The notes under the pieces: generated by a model | What the model was told of the DNA's origin: nothing | The model's database searches: none | Seen by the model: only the letters and a program-made list of their open reading frames with translations | Program-made: the position numbers and the translations under genes | Source of the DNA: Streptomyces lonarensis | GTDB lineage: Bacteria; Actinomycetota; Actinomycetes; Streptomycetales; Streptomycetaceae | NCBI RefSeq assembly: GCF_012033735.1 | Contig: NZ_JAAVJD010000004.1 | Coordinates: 1-64,000 of the forward strand | DNA: 64,000 nt | Direction of reading: 5' to 3' | Shown here: positions 34,850 through 42,184 of the stretch, piece after piece | Position numbering within the stretch: the first letter of the stretch is position 1 | How the letters are laid out: each line of letters begins with the position of its first letter

Positions 34850-34873
34850 GGGGGCCGCCCACCGGCGGCCCCC
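34850..34873. terminator. GC-rich intercistronic hairpin
   Basis: GGGGGCCGCC (34850-34859) pairs with GGCGGCCCCC (34864-34873) around a CACC loop, in the 53-bp gap before the next gene. Confidence 0.6.
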
Positions 34874-34888
34874 ACTGAGGAGGACCCG

Positions 34889-35251
34889 ATGACCGATCTG
34901 ACCCCGGCGGAGGCTGCGCTCCTGCGGCTGGCCGTCGACCGTCTGCGCCAGCCGGTGTCGCCGGACGCGCCCGCCCTGGTGGCGCCGGCGCTGCTGGAGC
35001 CGCTCGCCGCGTGGCTGGAGGGCGCCGCCGACCACGTGGACGTGCTGTGCCGGGTGGCCGCCGGCTACTGGCCCGGCGACGCCGTGGCCGCCGGTGGGTT
35101 CGTCACAAGGAGCCTGGACGGCCGGGCACTGGACATGGCCCGCGCGATCCTCGCCCCCGCCGCGGGGCCTGAGCGGCCCTCTGGCGGCCCCGGGGCCGTC
35201 CCGGGGGGCTCGGCGATCCGGGGGCGTGACGGGCCCTCAGCGCCCGCCTGA
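34889..35251 (+). CDS. Hypothetical early phage protein
   Basis: A 120-residue protein from ATG 34889 (GAGGAGG upstream). The N-terminal 90 residues are helical (LTPAEAALLRLAVDRLRQ...LLEPLAAWLEGAADHVDVL), the tail Gly/Pro-rich. It overlaps the start of the next small gene by 26 nt. No family was recognised. Confidence 0.7.
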   Translation: MTDLTPAEAALLRLAVDRLRQPVSPDAPALVAPALLEPLAAWLEGAADHVDVLCRVAAGYWPGDAVAAGGFVTRSLDGRALDMARAILAPAAGPERPSGGPGAVPGGSAIRGRDGPSAPA

Positions 35252-35420
35252 GGGCCGCAAGGGCGAGCGCGTCGAGGGAGCGTGTCCCTCCTGCGGAGCC
35301 GAGGCCCTGTTCCTTGCCGCCGGGAAGCTCGTCACCTGCGCACGGATCGGCTGCCCCGACCCGTGCGCCAGCGACGCCCTGCCCGGCGGCGGCCACCCGG
35401 CCCCCGAGGCCCCGCGGTGA
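35226..35420 (+). CDS. Small zinc-ribbon protein (DUF6085-like)
   Basis: A 64-residue protein from GTG 35226. EGACPSCGAEALFLAAGKLVTCARIGCPDP has the CPxCG...LFL...VTC...CPxP pattern of a small actinophage zinc-ribbon family (DUF6085 as I recall it). It overlaps genes on both sides, as usual in this operon. Confidence 0.7.
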   Translation: MTGPQRPPEGRKGERVEGACPSCGAEALFLAAGKLVTCARIGCPDPCASDALPGGGHPAPEAPR

Positions 35421-35647
35421 GCACGCCGTCCGCGCTGGGGCAGCCGCTGACGCCCACCCAGCTGGAGTGCCTGACCGGTGTCGCACGGGGCGAGACGAGC
35501 CCGGAGATCGCCGCCCGCACCTACCGCGCGCGGGACACCGTCGACGACGCGATCCGCCACGCCTGCACCCGCCTCGGAGCCCGCACCCGGGCCCACGCCG
35601 TCGCCCTCGGCATCACCCGAGGGCTCATCAACCTGGAGGACGCGTGA
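35417..35647 (+). CDS. LuxR-type helix-turn-helix protein
   Basis: A 76-residue protein consisting of a single GerE/LuxR C-terminal DNA-binding domain: LTPTQLECLTGVARGETSPEIAARTYRARDTVDDAIRHACTRLGARTRAHAVALGITRGLI. No receiver or sensor domain is present, so it may act as a stand-alone regulator. GTG 35417 overlaps the previous stop by 4 nt, and its stop overlaps the next start. Confidence 0.85.
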   Translation: MSTPSALGQPLTPTQLECLTGVARGETSPEIAARTYRARDTVDDAIRHACTRLGARTRAHAVALGITRGLINLEDA

Positions 35648-36030
35648 GTTACCTGACCGCCTGCGTCAAGTGCGGCAGCAGCAACGTCGACAAGAACGGC
35701 TGCTGGCCGTGCGCTGCGCGGATGCACGGCGAGCGGGCGTGCCTGCTGGCTGTGTTCGAGCAAAGCCGAGGCAGCATCCGTGGCCACGCTCCGCACTTCC
35801 TGGAGGTCGTTGACCTGGTCTGCCTGGGGGTCCCCGCCATGAGCGAAGGCGAGCTACGCGACCGCGTCGAGGCGCTGGAGAAGGTCGCTCGCGGGAACCG
35901 CCACCACGCCGAACTGCTCGCTGGGATGGCTGCCCGCGCCTACGCCGTGCTCGACAACCGCCCCGAGAGCGAGACCGCCGACGAACTGGCGGCGCGCCTT
36001 CGTGCCGCCCTCGACGAGCCGTCCGCCTGA
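35644..36030 (+). CDS. Zinc-ribbon/helical hypothetical protein
   Basis: A 128-residue protein with an N-terminal zinc ribbon (TACVKCGSSNVDKNGCWPCAAR) and a helical C-terminal part with LRDRVEALEKVARGNRHHAELLAGMAARA. GTG 35644 overlaps the LuxR-type gene by 4 nt. No further family was recognised. Confidence 0.7.
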   Translation: MSYLTACVKCGSSNVDKNGCWPCAARMHGERACLLAVFEQSRGSIRGHAPHFLEVVDLVCLGVPAMSEGELRDRVEALEKVARGNRHHAELLAGMAARAYAVLDNRPESETADELAARLRAALDEPSA

Positions 36031-36105
36031 CCCCCACGCCTCACCCTTCGGGGGCGTCGCCCAGCCCGGCGCCCCCGCCTGCACAGCACAGCACTGGAGG
36101 ACCCC

Positions 36106-36744
36106 GTGGAGACCGTCCACCCCACCTGCGTGACCTGCCGCCGCCCGCTGCCCGGTACGGACCTGCCGCGGTACGCGTGCTCGGTGTGCCAGGCCGCCGC
36201 CGCCCGGATGCTGGCGGACCTGCCCGCCCTGTACCTGTCCCTGTCGTGGCCCGCACGCCGAGGCGACGTGGAAGCGTCCCGGGGCGCGGCGTTCGGTTCG
36301 CGCCCGCCGATCTCGCTCGCGGCCCTGGACGCCACCGCGCGGGGCAGCCTCGCGCTGCAGGCGCTCACCGGCTGGGTCCGCGACTGGGCAGAGACCCTGA
36401 GCACCGAAACTCGGGAGATCGCCGAGCCCGAGTGGCCCGAGGGGCACGCCGGCCAGGTCGTCACCGCCTGCCGGTGGCTGCGCTGGCATCTGGACGCCGC
36501 CTGCCGTTCGCACGCCGCGATCGACGAGGCGCTGGCCGAGATCCGCGACGCCTACCGCGAGGTCGCCGCCGCCGCCGGTGAGCCCGGGCCCCGGGTCGTG
36601 CGACTGCTGTGCCCCTGCGGCGGAGTCCTGACGGCGGACGCCACGACGCGCGGGGTGCTCTGCCGGGGCTGCGGGAAGGAGCACGGGCGGGCCGCGCTCG
36701 GTGGGCTGCAGCGGGCGCCCCGGTCCGGGGGTGTCGCGGCGTAG
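36106..36744 (+). CDS. Hypothetical protein with two zinc sites
   Basis: A 212-residue protein from GTG 36106. The N-terminus has PTCVTCRRPLPG...YACSVCQAAA (two CxxC pairs) and the C-terminus LLCPCGGVLTADATTRGVLCRGCGKEHG (another CxC and CxxC pair). The centre is helical. This layout is frequent in Streptomyces prophages near WhiB and HTH genes. It is the last rightward gene before a terminator. Confidence 0.72.
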   Translation: METVHPTCVTCRRPLPGTDLPRYACSVCQAAAARMLADLPALYLSLSWPARRGDVEASRGAAFGSRPPISLAALDATARGSLALQALTGWVRDWAETLSTETREIAEPEWPEGHAGQVVTACRWLRWHLDAACRSHAAIDEALAEIRDAYREVAAAAGEPGPRVVRLLCPCGGVLTADATTRGVLCRGCGKEHGRAALGGLQRAPRSGGVAA

Positions 36745-36751
36745 GACGGAC

Positions 36752-36790
36752 ACGAAGGCGCCCCGCCCGGGATGGGTGGGGCGCCTTCGT
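36752..36790. terminator. Bidirectional terminator closing the early operon
   Basis: ACGAAGGCGCCCC (36752-36764) and GGGGCGCCTTCGT (36778-36790) are exact complements, 13 bp, with a 13-nt loop. It lies between convergent genes ending at 36744 and 36799. Confidence 0.8.
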
Positions 36791-36798
36791 CGTGCCGG

Positions 36799-38004
36799 TC
36801 AGCCGATGGCCCGGATCGCCTCGCGGAGGTCGTCGGCGGCCGTCCCCCCGCGGAATCGCGGCGCGGCGAGAAGTGCCCCGACGCGGGCGGCGCGCTTCCC
36901 GATCCAGGAGATCTGCGCGTCCTCCGGCAGGGTGAGGATCGGCGCCATCGCCGCGGTGGCCCCTTCGACGTCGCCCTGCTGGACCCGGGCGGTCGCCACG
37001 TACACGTGGGCGAGCCGCTCGTCGTCGAGCGATCGCTCCCCGGCGGGCATGGCCTGCCACTGGGTGATCGCTGCGCCGGCCTCCCGCTCAGCCCGCGCGG
37101 CGTCACCCTGTCCGCCCGGCCAGATGAGACTGGACCCGGCGTAGTAGGCGCGCTTCGTCGGGCTGAAGGCGAAGAGCCCGGCCACCGAATCCGGGACCAC
37201 CGCCGCGTCGTGCGCGCGCTCCGCCAGGTCCAGCGTCGCGTGCGTTCCCGGCGAGTCGCCCAGGTTCGCGAGGCACTGCGCCCGACCCGACAGCAGCCGC
37301 GCCATGCCCGTCCCCGGGACGCCCGGGCCGCCCCGCCCGATGCCGTCCTCCACGAAGTCCAGCGCCGCCTCGTAGTCCCCGGCGAACCGGCTGATGAGCG
37401 ACTGGGTGCCGCGGACCCACAGCAGCAGCTCCAGGTCCCCGGCGAGCTGCGCGCACCGGCCTGCCGCGTAGGCGTGCTCGTGCGCGGCGTCCGCGTCTCC
37501 GAGGTCCAGCGCGGCGTAGGCCAGTACGCCGGACAGGCGGCCGACGGTCACCAGCAGGTCGCCGCGCTCGCCCGGCCCGTGCCGGTGATCCCGCAGCCGC
37601 TCCAGCCCGACGTCCCGCAGTGCGTGGGCGCGCTGCAGCATCGGCGCGGGCGGCGATGACAGGTAGTCGACGGCGGTTTCCGCGGCGCCGGAGGCGAGGT
37701 CGTCCAGCTCCAGCTCGGCGAGTGCCGCGAGGTCCCGGGACGCCGCGAGGGACGCGGCGAGGGTGCGGCGGGTCCGGGCGTCGGCCTGCCGCACGGCATC
37801 CTCCCGCTCCTGCGCGGCGACGAGAGAGCCGCCGGCCCCGAGTGCGGCGTCCGCCACGGCTGCGAACTCCGGGCTGGGAGCCCGGCGGCCGGCCTCCAGG
37901 TGCGCGATGTGGGACCGGTCCCAGTGGGTGAGGTCCGCGAGCTGGCCGTAGGAGTAGCCGGCGGTCCGGCGGTGGTGGCGGAGGAGATCGGAGAAGGCCG
38001 TCAT
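36799..38004 (-). CDS. XRE regulator with TPR-like C-terminal domain
   Basis: A 401-residue protein. The N-terminal HTH is FSDLLRHHRRTAGYSYGQLADLTHWDRSHIAHLEAGRR. The remaining 320 residues are helical repeats of the TPR/NsdA type (LLVTVGRLSGVLAYAALDLGDADAAHEHAYAAGRCAQL..., ARLLSGRAQCLANLGDSPGTHATLDLAERA). Many Streptomyces regulators with this layout respond to peptide or small-molecule signals. It is leftward, at the edge of the transfer-like module, so it could be the module's repressor, analogous to KorSA of pSAM2. ATG 38004. Confidence 0.88.
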   Translation of the reverse strand: MTAFSDLLRHHRRTAGYSYGQLADLTHWDRSHIAHLEAGRRAPSPEFAAVADAALGAGGSLVAAQEREDAVRQADARTRRTLAASLAASRDLAALAELELDDLASGAAETAVDYLSSPPAPMLQRAHALRDVGLERLRDHRHGPGERGDLLVTVGRLSGVLAYAALDLGDADAAHEHAYAAGRCAQLAGDLELLLWVRGTQSLISRFAGDYEAALDFVEDGIGRGGPGVPGTGMARLLSGRAQCLANLGDSPGTHATLDLAERAHDAAVVPDSVAGLFAFSPTKRAYYAGSSLIWPGGQGDAARAEREAGAAITQWQAMPAGERSLDDERLAHVYVATARVQQGDVEGATAAMAPILTLPEDAQISWIGKRAARVGALLAAPRFRGGTAADDLREAIRAIG

Positions 38005-38135
38005 GTCGTCATCCTGCTCCCGCTCGGGGCCGGTTGGAGGGGGCCGGGTGTTGTCAGATCCGGCCGGAGCGGGGTGACAACACGCACCCCATTGGCCCCG
38101 CGGCGCGGGGCGCCGACGGTGGGGTCATGACGAAC

Positions 38136-38405
38136 TCACTCGCCCTTGTCGGCCGCTCGCGCTCGGGGCTCGCGGACCGGCGGCACGCCTGCCGCCTTCG
38201 CCAGGCCGCGCACGTAGTTGCGGTCGTAGGGCGTGTGGCGGCTGACGACCGACGGCTTCGCGTTCTGCTCGCGGAGGTGGCGAACGATCCCTTCGTGCAG
38301 GGCATCTCGTGCCCTGTCGAGGCTGCGCTCCGCCCGGTGGAAGGCGGCGGTGAGCTTGTCGAGCTCCTTCGTGGCGGTGGTCTCCCGCTCGGTGTCGTCG
38401 GCCAT
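38136..38405 (-). CDS. Small leftward coiled-coil/HTH regulator
   Basis: An 89-residue protein from ATG 38405. An N-terminal coiled coil (KELDKLTAAFHRAERSLDRARDALHEGIV) is followed by an HTH-like segment (KPSVVSRHTPYDRNYVRGLAKAAGVPP). It has the same plan as the 28836 gene and is likewise divergent from a rightward operon, so it probably represses that operon. Confidence 0.72.
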   Translation of the reverse strand: MADDTERETTATKELDKLTAAFHRAERSLDRARDALHEGIVRHLREQNAKPSVVSRHTPYDRNYVRGLAKAAGVPPVREPRARAADKGE

Positions 38406-38660
38406 GAAGCCATGTTGCCATACGACATTGCATCTGACACGAGCCCGGGGGCGCACTCCGTCGCACTCACCAAGTTGCCGAGTCGTATTGCAATGTGGGT
38501 CAGCGTCTGCGTAGGCTGGTGCTGCACCGCCCGGAGGACTCCACCCTCCAGGCAGGGCCGTGCCGACTCCACCGGTGCGCCCACAAATACAGACGGGCCG
38601 GACGCAGCGACTCCACCGCTGGCCGGCCCTCACCACCAGGTCTCTTGGAAGGAACTCCTG
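38406..38660. promoter_or_regulatory. Divergent operator region with ACATTGCA sites
   Basis: The 255-bp gap contains ACATTGCA (38425-38432) and its inverse TGCAATGT (38489-38496), together with ATACGAC (38420-38426) and its inverse GTCGTAT (38482-38488). These form two mirrored half-sites about 60 bp apart. The same TGCAATGT word occurs upstream of the ribbon-helix-helix gene at 46.8 kb. Promoters for both directions should lie here. Confidence 0.65.
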
Positions 38661-38945
38661 ATGGCTGCGCAGAACTCTACCCTCCACCTGTTGGACGCGC
38701 TGTCCGACGGTGACGCCGCGACCGCCTCGCCCCGTGCGGCGGCGCGGCGGGAGCTGACGGTCGCCGAGGCGAACGCCACCTACCGCGCCGAGCTCGTCAC
38801 CGAGTTCGTGACCGCGACCGACTGGGCCGACGAGCTGCGGCTCCTCGCCGACGCCACCCGCTACGACCAGGCGAACCCCGACGAGGACAGCCTCTTCGAC
38901 GAGCTCAACGCCACCCGCATCGGCGACCTGGCGGTGGCGGCATGA
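38661..38945 (+). CDS. Hypothetical phage protein
   Basis: A 94-residue acidic protein from ATG 38661 with GGAAGGAAC upstream. It is helical (ELTVAEANATYRAELVTEFVTATDWADELRLL). It opens the rightward operon that leads to the transfer-like genes. No family was recognised. Confidence 0.72.
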   Translation: MAAQNSTLHLLDALSDGDAATASPRAAARRELTVAEANATYRAELVTEFVTATDWADELRLLADATRYDQANPDEDSLFDELNATRIGDLAVAA

Positions 38946-39397
38946 GGACCCTCACCCCCACCACCGCCGAGCGGGAGTTCCTCGCCACCTGCGAGGCGGC
39001 GCCGCTGCCCGAGATCACCGGCCCGATCCTCGCGCAGGTCCTGCGCCTGCCGGTCCTCCCCGGCGAGGACATCGTCACCATCCTGGGTGCCGCCCACGGG
39101 CTGCTGTCCGAGGCGGGCGTCATCCGGTCCCGTCGCACCCCGCCGCCCGCCGGTGGTATCGAGCCGTTCGACGCGATCCGCGAGGCCGTCACCGGCCGCA
39201 TGCAGGTCGACGAGGCGGCCGACTGGCGGCTGGAGGACGCGGCGGAGATCGCTCTCGACGCCGCCGTCGCCGACCTCGGGCAGCCCGGTGAGGACTTCGG
39301 CGACTACGTCCGTCGGATCGACGTGTCCGACGCGGACGTCCTGCGGGCGTTCGTGACCGCCGGGCGGATCGCCCTGGAGTACGGGGGCGAGTCGTGA
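38942..39397 (+). CDS. Hypothetical phage protein
   Basis: A 151-residue acidic protein. The first 60 residues look like a small helical domain (LPEITGPILAQVLRLPVLPGEDIVTILGAAHGLLSEAGVI), the rest is rich in Asp/Glu. It overlaps its neighbours by 4 nt. No family was recognised. Confidence 0.7.
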   Translation: MRTLTPTTAEREFLATCEAAPLPEITGPILAQVLRLPVLPGEDIVTILGAAHGLLSEAGVIRSRRTPPPAGGIEPFDAIREAVTGRMQVDEAADWRLEDAAEIALDAAVADLGQPGEDFGDYVRRIDVSDADVLRAFVTAGRIALEYGGES

Positions 39398-39582
39398 GCG
39401 GGCGCCCGACGACCGCGGAGCGGCGGCAGATCGCCGCCGAGATGCTGATCGAGGCCGGGTACGACTGGGAGGCCCCCGGGGACGCGGTCGACAAAGCGTG
39501 CGAGCTCGCCGGCCTCCCCCGGCCGGAGTCGACCGCGGACCGCATGCCGATCTGGGACCTCCTGCCGGTGGACCCCGAGTGA
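39394..39582 (+). CDS. Small hypothetical protein
   Basis: A 62-residue protein from GTG 39394 (VSGRPTTAERRQIAAEMLIEAGYDWE). It overlaps both neighbours by 4 nt. It shares with the next protein a short AGYD/AGYGPD-like helix end, so the pair may be duplicates. Confidence 0.6.
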   Translation: MSGRPTTAERRQIAAEMLIEAGYDWEAPGDAVDKACELAGLPRPESTADRMPIWDLLPVDPE

Positions 39583-39776
39583 GCGCCGCCGGCGCCCAGG
39601 AGATCGCGGTGGCGATCCTCTGGGCGGGCTACGGCCCCGACGGTGTCGACCAGCTCAGCCCCAAGGCCTTCGAGGGCCTCCTCGAGGCTCTCGCCGACCG
39701 GGAGTGGATCGCGCCGGCCGACGGTGTCGACCGCGACGCGGTCCGGGCCGCGATGCGCAAGCAGGTCGCCGCGTGA
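39579..39776 (+). CDS. Small hypothetical protein
   Basis: A 65-residue protein from GTG 39579 (VSAAGAQEIAVAILWAGYGPD...AVRAAMRKQVAA). Helical, no recognised family, 4-nt overlaps on both sides. Confidence 0.6.
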   Translation: MSAAGAQEIAVAILWAGYGPDGVDQLSPKAFEGLLEALADREWIAPADGVDRDAVRAAMRKQVAA

Positions 39777-39937
39777 GCCCCACGACCGTCGACATCGACG
39801 GCGCCGAGGTCGAGGTCATCGGCCGCGGCGGGGGCGACGCCTCCCGCTGCCCGGTCCGGCTCGACCTGCCCTGCCCCGCCGGATGCGGCTGGTACGGCCC
39901 CGCCGGTACCGCCCACATCTGCACCGTCAGCAACTGA
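39773..39937 (+). CDS. Small cysteine-containing protein
   Basis: A 54-residue protein from GTG 39773. SRCPVRLDLPCPAGCGWYGPAGTAHIC has four cysteines and a histidine and may bind zinc. It overlaps the previous gene by 4 nt and is followed by a short hairpin (39961-39984). Confidence 0.6.
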   Translation: MSPTTVDIDGAEVEVIGRGGGDASRCPVRLDLPCPAGCGWYGPAGTAHICTVSN

Positions 39938-39960
39938 CCCACCCCGCCGCCGGCCTCCAC

Positions 39961-39984
39961 CGCCCGGGCCCGTCACCCCGGGCG
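39961..39984. terminator. Short GC-rich intercistronic hairpin
   Basis: CGCCCGGG (39961-39968) pairs with CCCGGGCG (39977-39984). It separates the small-gene cluster from the membrane-protein/translocase cluster. Confidence 0.5.
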
Positions 39985-40021
39985 GCGGAGGACCGGCCAC
40001 CAACCGCCCCTGGAGGGCCCC

Positions 40022-40486
40022 GTGACCACTCCCGCTCTGCCCGCCTTCCCCGAGTCGTCCCGGCTCCGTCGCCTGCCCGGCTCAGTCCTGACGTGGCTGC
40101 GGACGCAGCCCGTATCGGTCGGCACCGCGACCGCGGTGCCGACGGCTGGGACGGCGTCGCTGCACGGCAGCCCCGGCGAGGTGTTGGTCGCGGTGTTCGC
40201 CGCATTCGGCGCCGCCTGGCTCGCCTCCGGCCTGGTCACCCGCATGACCTCGCCGCAGCCGGCCGAGGAGGTCGCCGAGCTCACCGAGGCCCTCGTCCGG
40301 GTCGCAGCCTGCGCATCGAGCGGCCGGGCGGGCGAGGCACTCGTCGCCCTACGGGAGGAGGAGACCGTCCTGATGGTCGGGGACCTCCTGGAGGTGCTGG
40401 CGGACTACCTGCCACACCAGGCCCCGGCGCTGCTGGACGCCGCCGACCGCGTCAACGCCGCCGCCCACAACCTCGACACCCCCTGA
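40022..40486 (+). CDS. Membrane-associated protein of the transfer-like module
   Basis: A 154-residue protein from GTG 40022. A hydrophobic helix (GEVLVAVFAAFGAAWLASGLV) follows a basic N-terminus; the C-terminal half is helical and acidic (EEVAELTEALVRVAACASS...LMVGDLLEVLADYL). It begins the cluster that leads to the DUF2637 and FtsK-like genes. It may be a spread-type (Spd) protein; that is inferred from context. Confidence 0.68.
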   Translation: MTTPALPAFPESSRLRRLPGSVLTWLRTQPVSVGTATAVPTAGTASLHGSPGEVLVAVFAAFGAAWLASGLVTRMTSPQPAEEVAELTEALVRVAACASSGRAGEALVALREEETVLMVGDLLEVLADYLPHQAPALLDAADRVNAAAHNLDTP

Positions 40487-40497
40487 TGGAGGCCCCG

Positions 40498-40755
40498 ATG
40501 ACCCGCCCCGACCCCACCGCCGTGGTCGCGGCCTTAGCGGCCCAGCTGCGGGGCGTGCACCCGCTGATGCTCGCCCCCGTCGCCTGCCTGTACCTGCTGA
40601 TCATCACCCTCTACGCGGTCGGCGCGCTGGCCGTCCTCGCCGCCGCCGCGGTGACCGCCGGCGCCACCGTCACCGCCATGTGCCTGACCCAGGCACTGTC
40701 CCTCGCCGCCACCTGGCGGCCCACGCCCCGCACGAAGAAGGAGGTCACGCGGTGA
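40498..40755 (+). CDS. Small membrane protein (Spd-like)
   Basis: An 85-residue protein from ATG 40498 (TGGAGG upstream); ATG 40486, overlapping the previous stop, is an alternative. Two hydrophobic helices, HPLMLAPVACLYLLIITLYAVGALAVLAAAAV and AGATVTAMCLTQALSLAA, are followed by a basic tail. It overlaps the DUF2637 gene by 4 nt. Confidence 0.7.
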   Translation: MTRPDPTAVVAALAAQLRGVHPLMLAPVACLYLLIITLYAVGALAVLAAAAVTAGATVTAMCLTQALSLAATWRPTPRTKKEVTR

Positions 40756-41981
40756 CCACGTTCGCTGAGCCCGAGACCGAGCCGCAGCACGACATGGCCG
40801 CCTACGCCCTGGCCGCCGCTGAGGCCGATGCGATCCGCACGGCCGCTGAGGCCGAGGCCGAGGCCAAGCGGATCAAGGCCGCCGAGGAAGCCCGCCGGCA
40901 GGCCATCGCGAATGACCGGGCCGAGCTGAAGCTCCAGCAGGAGCGGGCCCGCCACGAGGAGGTCCAGGCCGAGCGCGCCCGGAAGCGGGCCGCGGAGGAG
41001 AAGGCCCGCGCCGCCGAGGCGAAGGCCGCCGCCGCGGAGGCAGAGGCCGGGGCCGCGCAGGAGCAGCGGGTCGGCAAGTCCGCCACCCGGTGGCGCCGGA
41101 CCGCGATGGCCTTCTACGTCCTGTGCGCCGCAGTGGCCCTGCCGCTGCAGATCAGCTTCTTCTACACGCCGGAGCGTCCGTACCTGGCGCTGGCACCGGT
41201 ACTGATCGAGGTGTCCGCGCTGGTGCTCCTGATCGGTGCCGCCGCCGCGGTGACCGCCGGTCGGGCGCACTGGCACTACCGGCTGATCGCCTGGGGCTGC
41301 GCCTTCGTGGCCGCCGCGATCAACATCACGCACGGGCTGGACGCCTTCGACACCGCGACCGCGATCGGTACCGCGCTGGCGTCGGTCGCCGGTCCCGGAG
41401 TGTGGGACCTTCACGAGCACGGCCGCATCGCCCGCAAGGAGGGTCGTCGCACGCTCCGGCAGCGCGCCGCGGACCGCCGTGCGGCGAAGCGGGCCGCTGC
41501 GGAGAAGGCCGCCGCCGAGGTGGCGGCCGCTGCCGAGAAGGCCGCCCGCGACGCCGAGGTGGCGGCCCGTGTCGAAGCCCTCGCGAAGCAGCGCGCCGAG
41601 CTGTATCCGGAGGTGTGGGCGCACGCCCTGCGACTGGCCGCGGCGCTCGGGCAGGAGGCCGTCACCGAGGAGGTGTGGCGGCAGGCCCACGTCAACGTCG
41701 AGGGCGCCGAGCCGGGTGAGGACGCGGGCACGCTGCGGACCCGGAACGCGGCCGCGCGGCGCGTGATGGCGGCCCGCTCGGAGGCCCCCGGTGAGCGCCC
41801 CGTGAAGATCACGAACGCGCAGGTCGTCCCGCAAATCCCCCGGGGTCCGCGACAGGGCACCGGAAGGGGCGCCAGGGGTGGCCCGCCGGTCCGTGGAGTC
41901 CGCCGCAAGGGGGACACCGCTCCCTACTCCACCGGAGCCCGCAAGGCCGCCTCGGAGACCGCCAAGAAGGCGGCCTCCTGA
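40752..41981 (+). CDS. DUF2637/SpdB-like membrane protein
   Basis: A 409-residue protein. The N-terminal 110 residues are a highly charged coiled coil (AEAEAEAKRIKAAEEARRQAIANDRAELKLQQ). Four transmembrane helices of the DUF2637 type follow (AMAFYVLCAAVALPLQISFF, LALAPVLIEVSALVLLIGAAAAV, LIAWGCAFVAAAINITHGLDAF, ATAIGTALASVAGPG). A second coiled coil and a basic disordered tail end it. DUF2637 occurs in Spd proteins of Streptomyces conjugative plasmids and AICEs, which spread DNA through the mycelium with TraB. GTG 40752. Confidence 0.85.
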   Translation: MTTFAEPETEPQHDMAAYALAAAEADAIRTAAEAEAEAKRIKAAEEARRQAIANDRAELKLQQERARHEEVQAERARKRAAEEKARAAEAKAAAAEAEAGAAQEQRVGKSATRWRRTAMAFYVLCAAVALPLQISFFYTPERPYLALAPVLIEVSALVLLIGAAAAVTAGRAHWHYRLIAWGCAFVAAAINITHGLDAFDTATAIGTALASVAGPGVWDLHEHGRIARKEGRRTLRQRAADRRAAKRAAAEKAAAEVAAAAEKAARDAEVAARVEALAKQRAELYPEVWAHALRLAAALGQEAVTEEVWRQAHVNVEGAEPGEDAGTLRTRNAAARRVMAARSEAPGERPVKITNAQVVPQIPRGPRQGTGRGARGGPPVRGVRRKGDTAPYSTGARKAASETAKKAAS

Positions 41982-42166
41982 TGGCCGCGAAGAGCGCCCG
42001 CGCGTGGGCCCCGCCGACCCTGATCCTCGCCTGCCCCGCCGCCGTGCTGTGCCTCCTGCTCATCCCCGGGCAGCACGGCTGGCGGGCCGCCCTCCTCGCC
42101 GCCGGCCTCGTCCTCGCCGCCGCCCTCGCTGCCCCGCCCGTCGCGAAGCTCACCCGCAAGCTCTGA
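41981..42166 (+). CDS. Small two-helix membrane protein
   Basis: A 61-residue protein, ATG 41981, overlapping the previous stop by one base. Two hydrophobic helices (PTLILACPAAVLCLLLIP and AALLAAGLVLAAALAAPP) end in a basic tail. It lies directly before the translocase gene and could be an accessory membrane component. Confidence 0.68.
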   Translation: MAAKSARAWAPPTLILACPAAVLCLLLIPGQHGWRAALLAAGLVLAAALAAPPVAKLTRKL

Positions 42167-42184
42167 CCCTCCTGGAGTGCTGCC

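Noticed and set aside
35226-36744. Defence system cluster among the small zinc-ribbon genes
   Set aside because: The genes are small, overlapping and of the zinc-ribbon, LuxR-HTH and DUF types usual for actinophage early operons; no nuclease, toxin, TIR, reverse transcriptase or other effector domain is visible.
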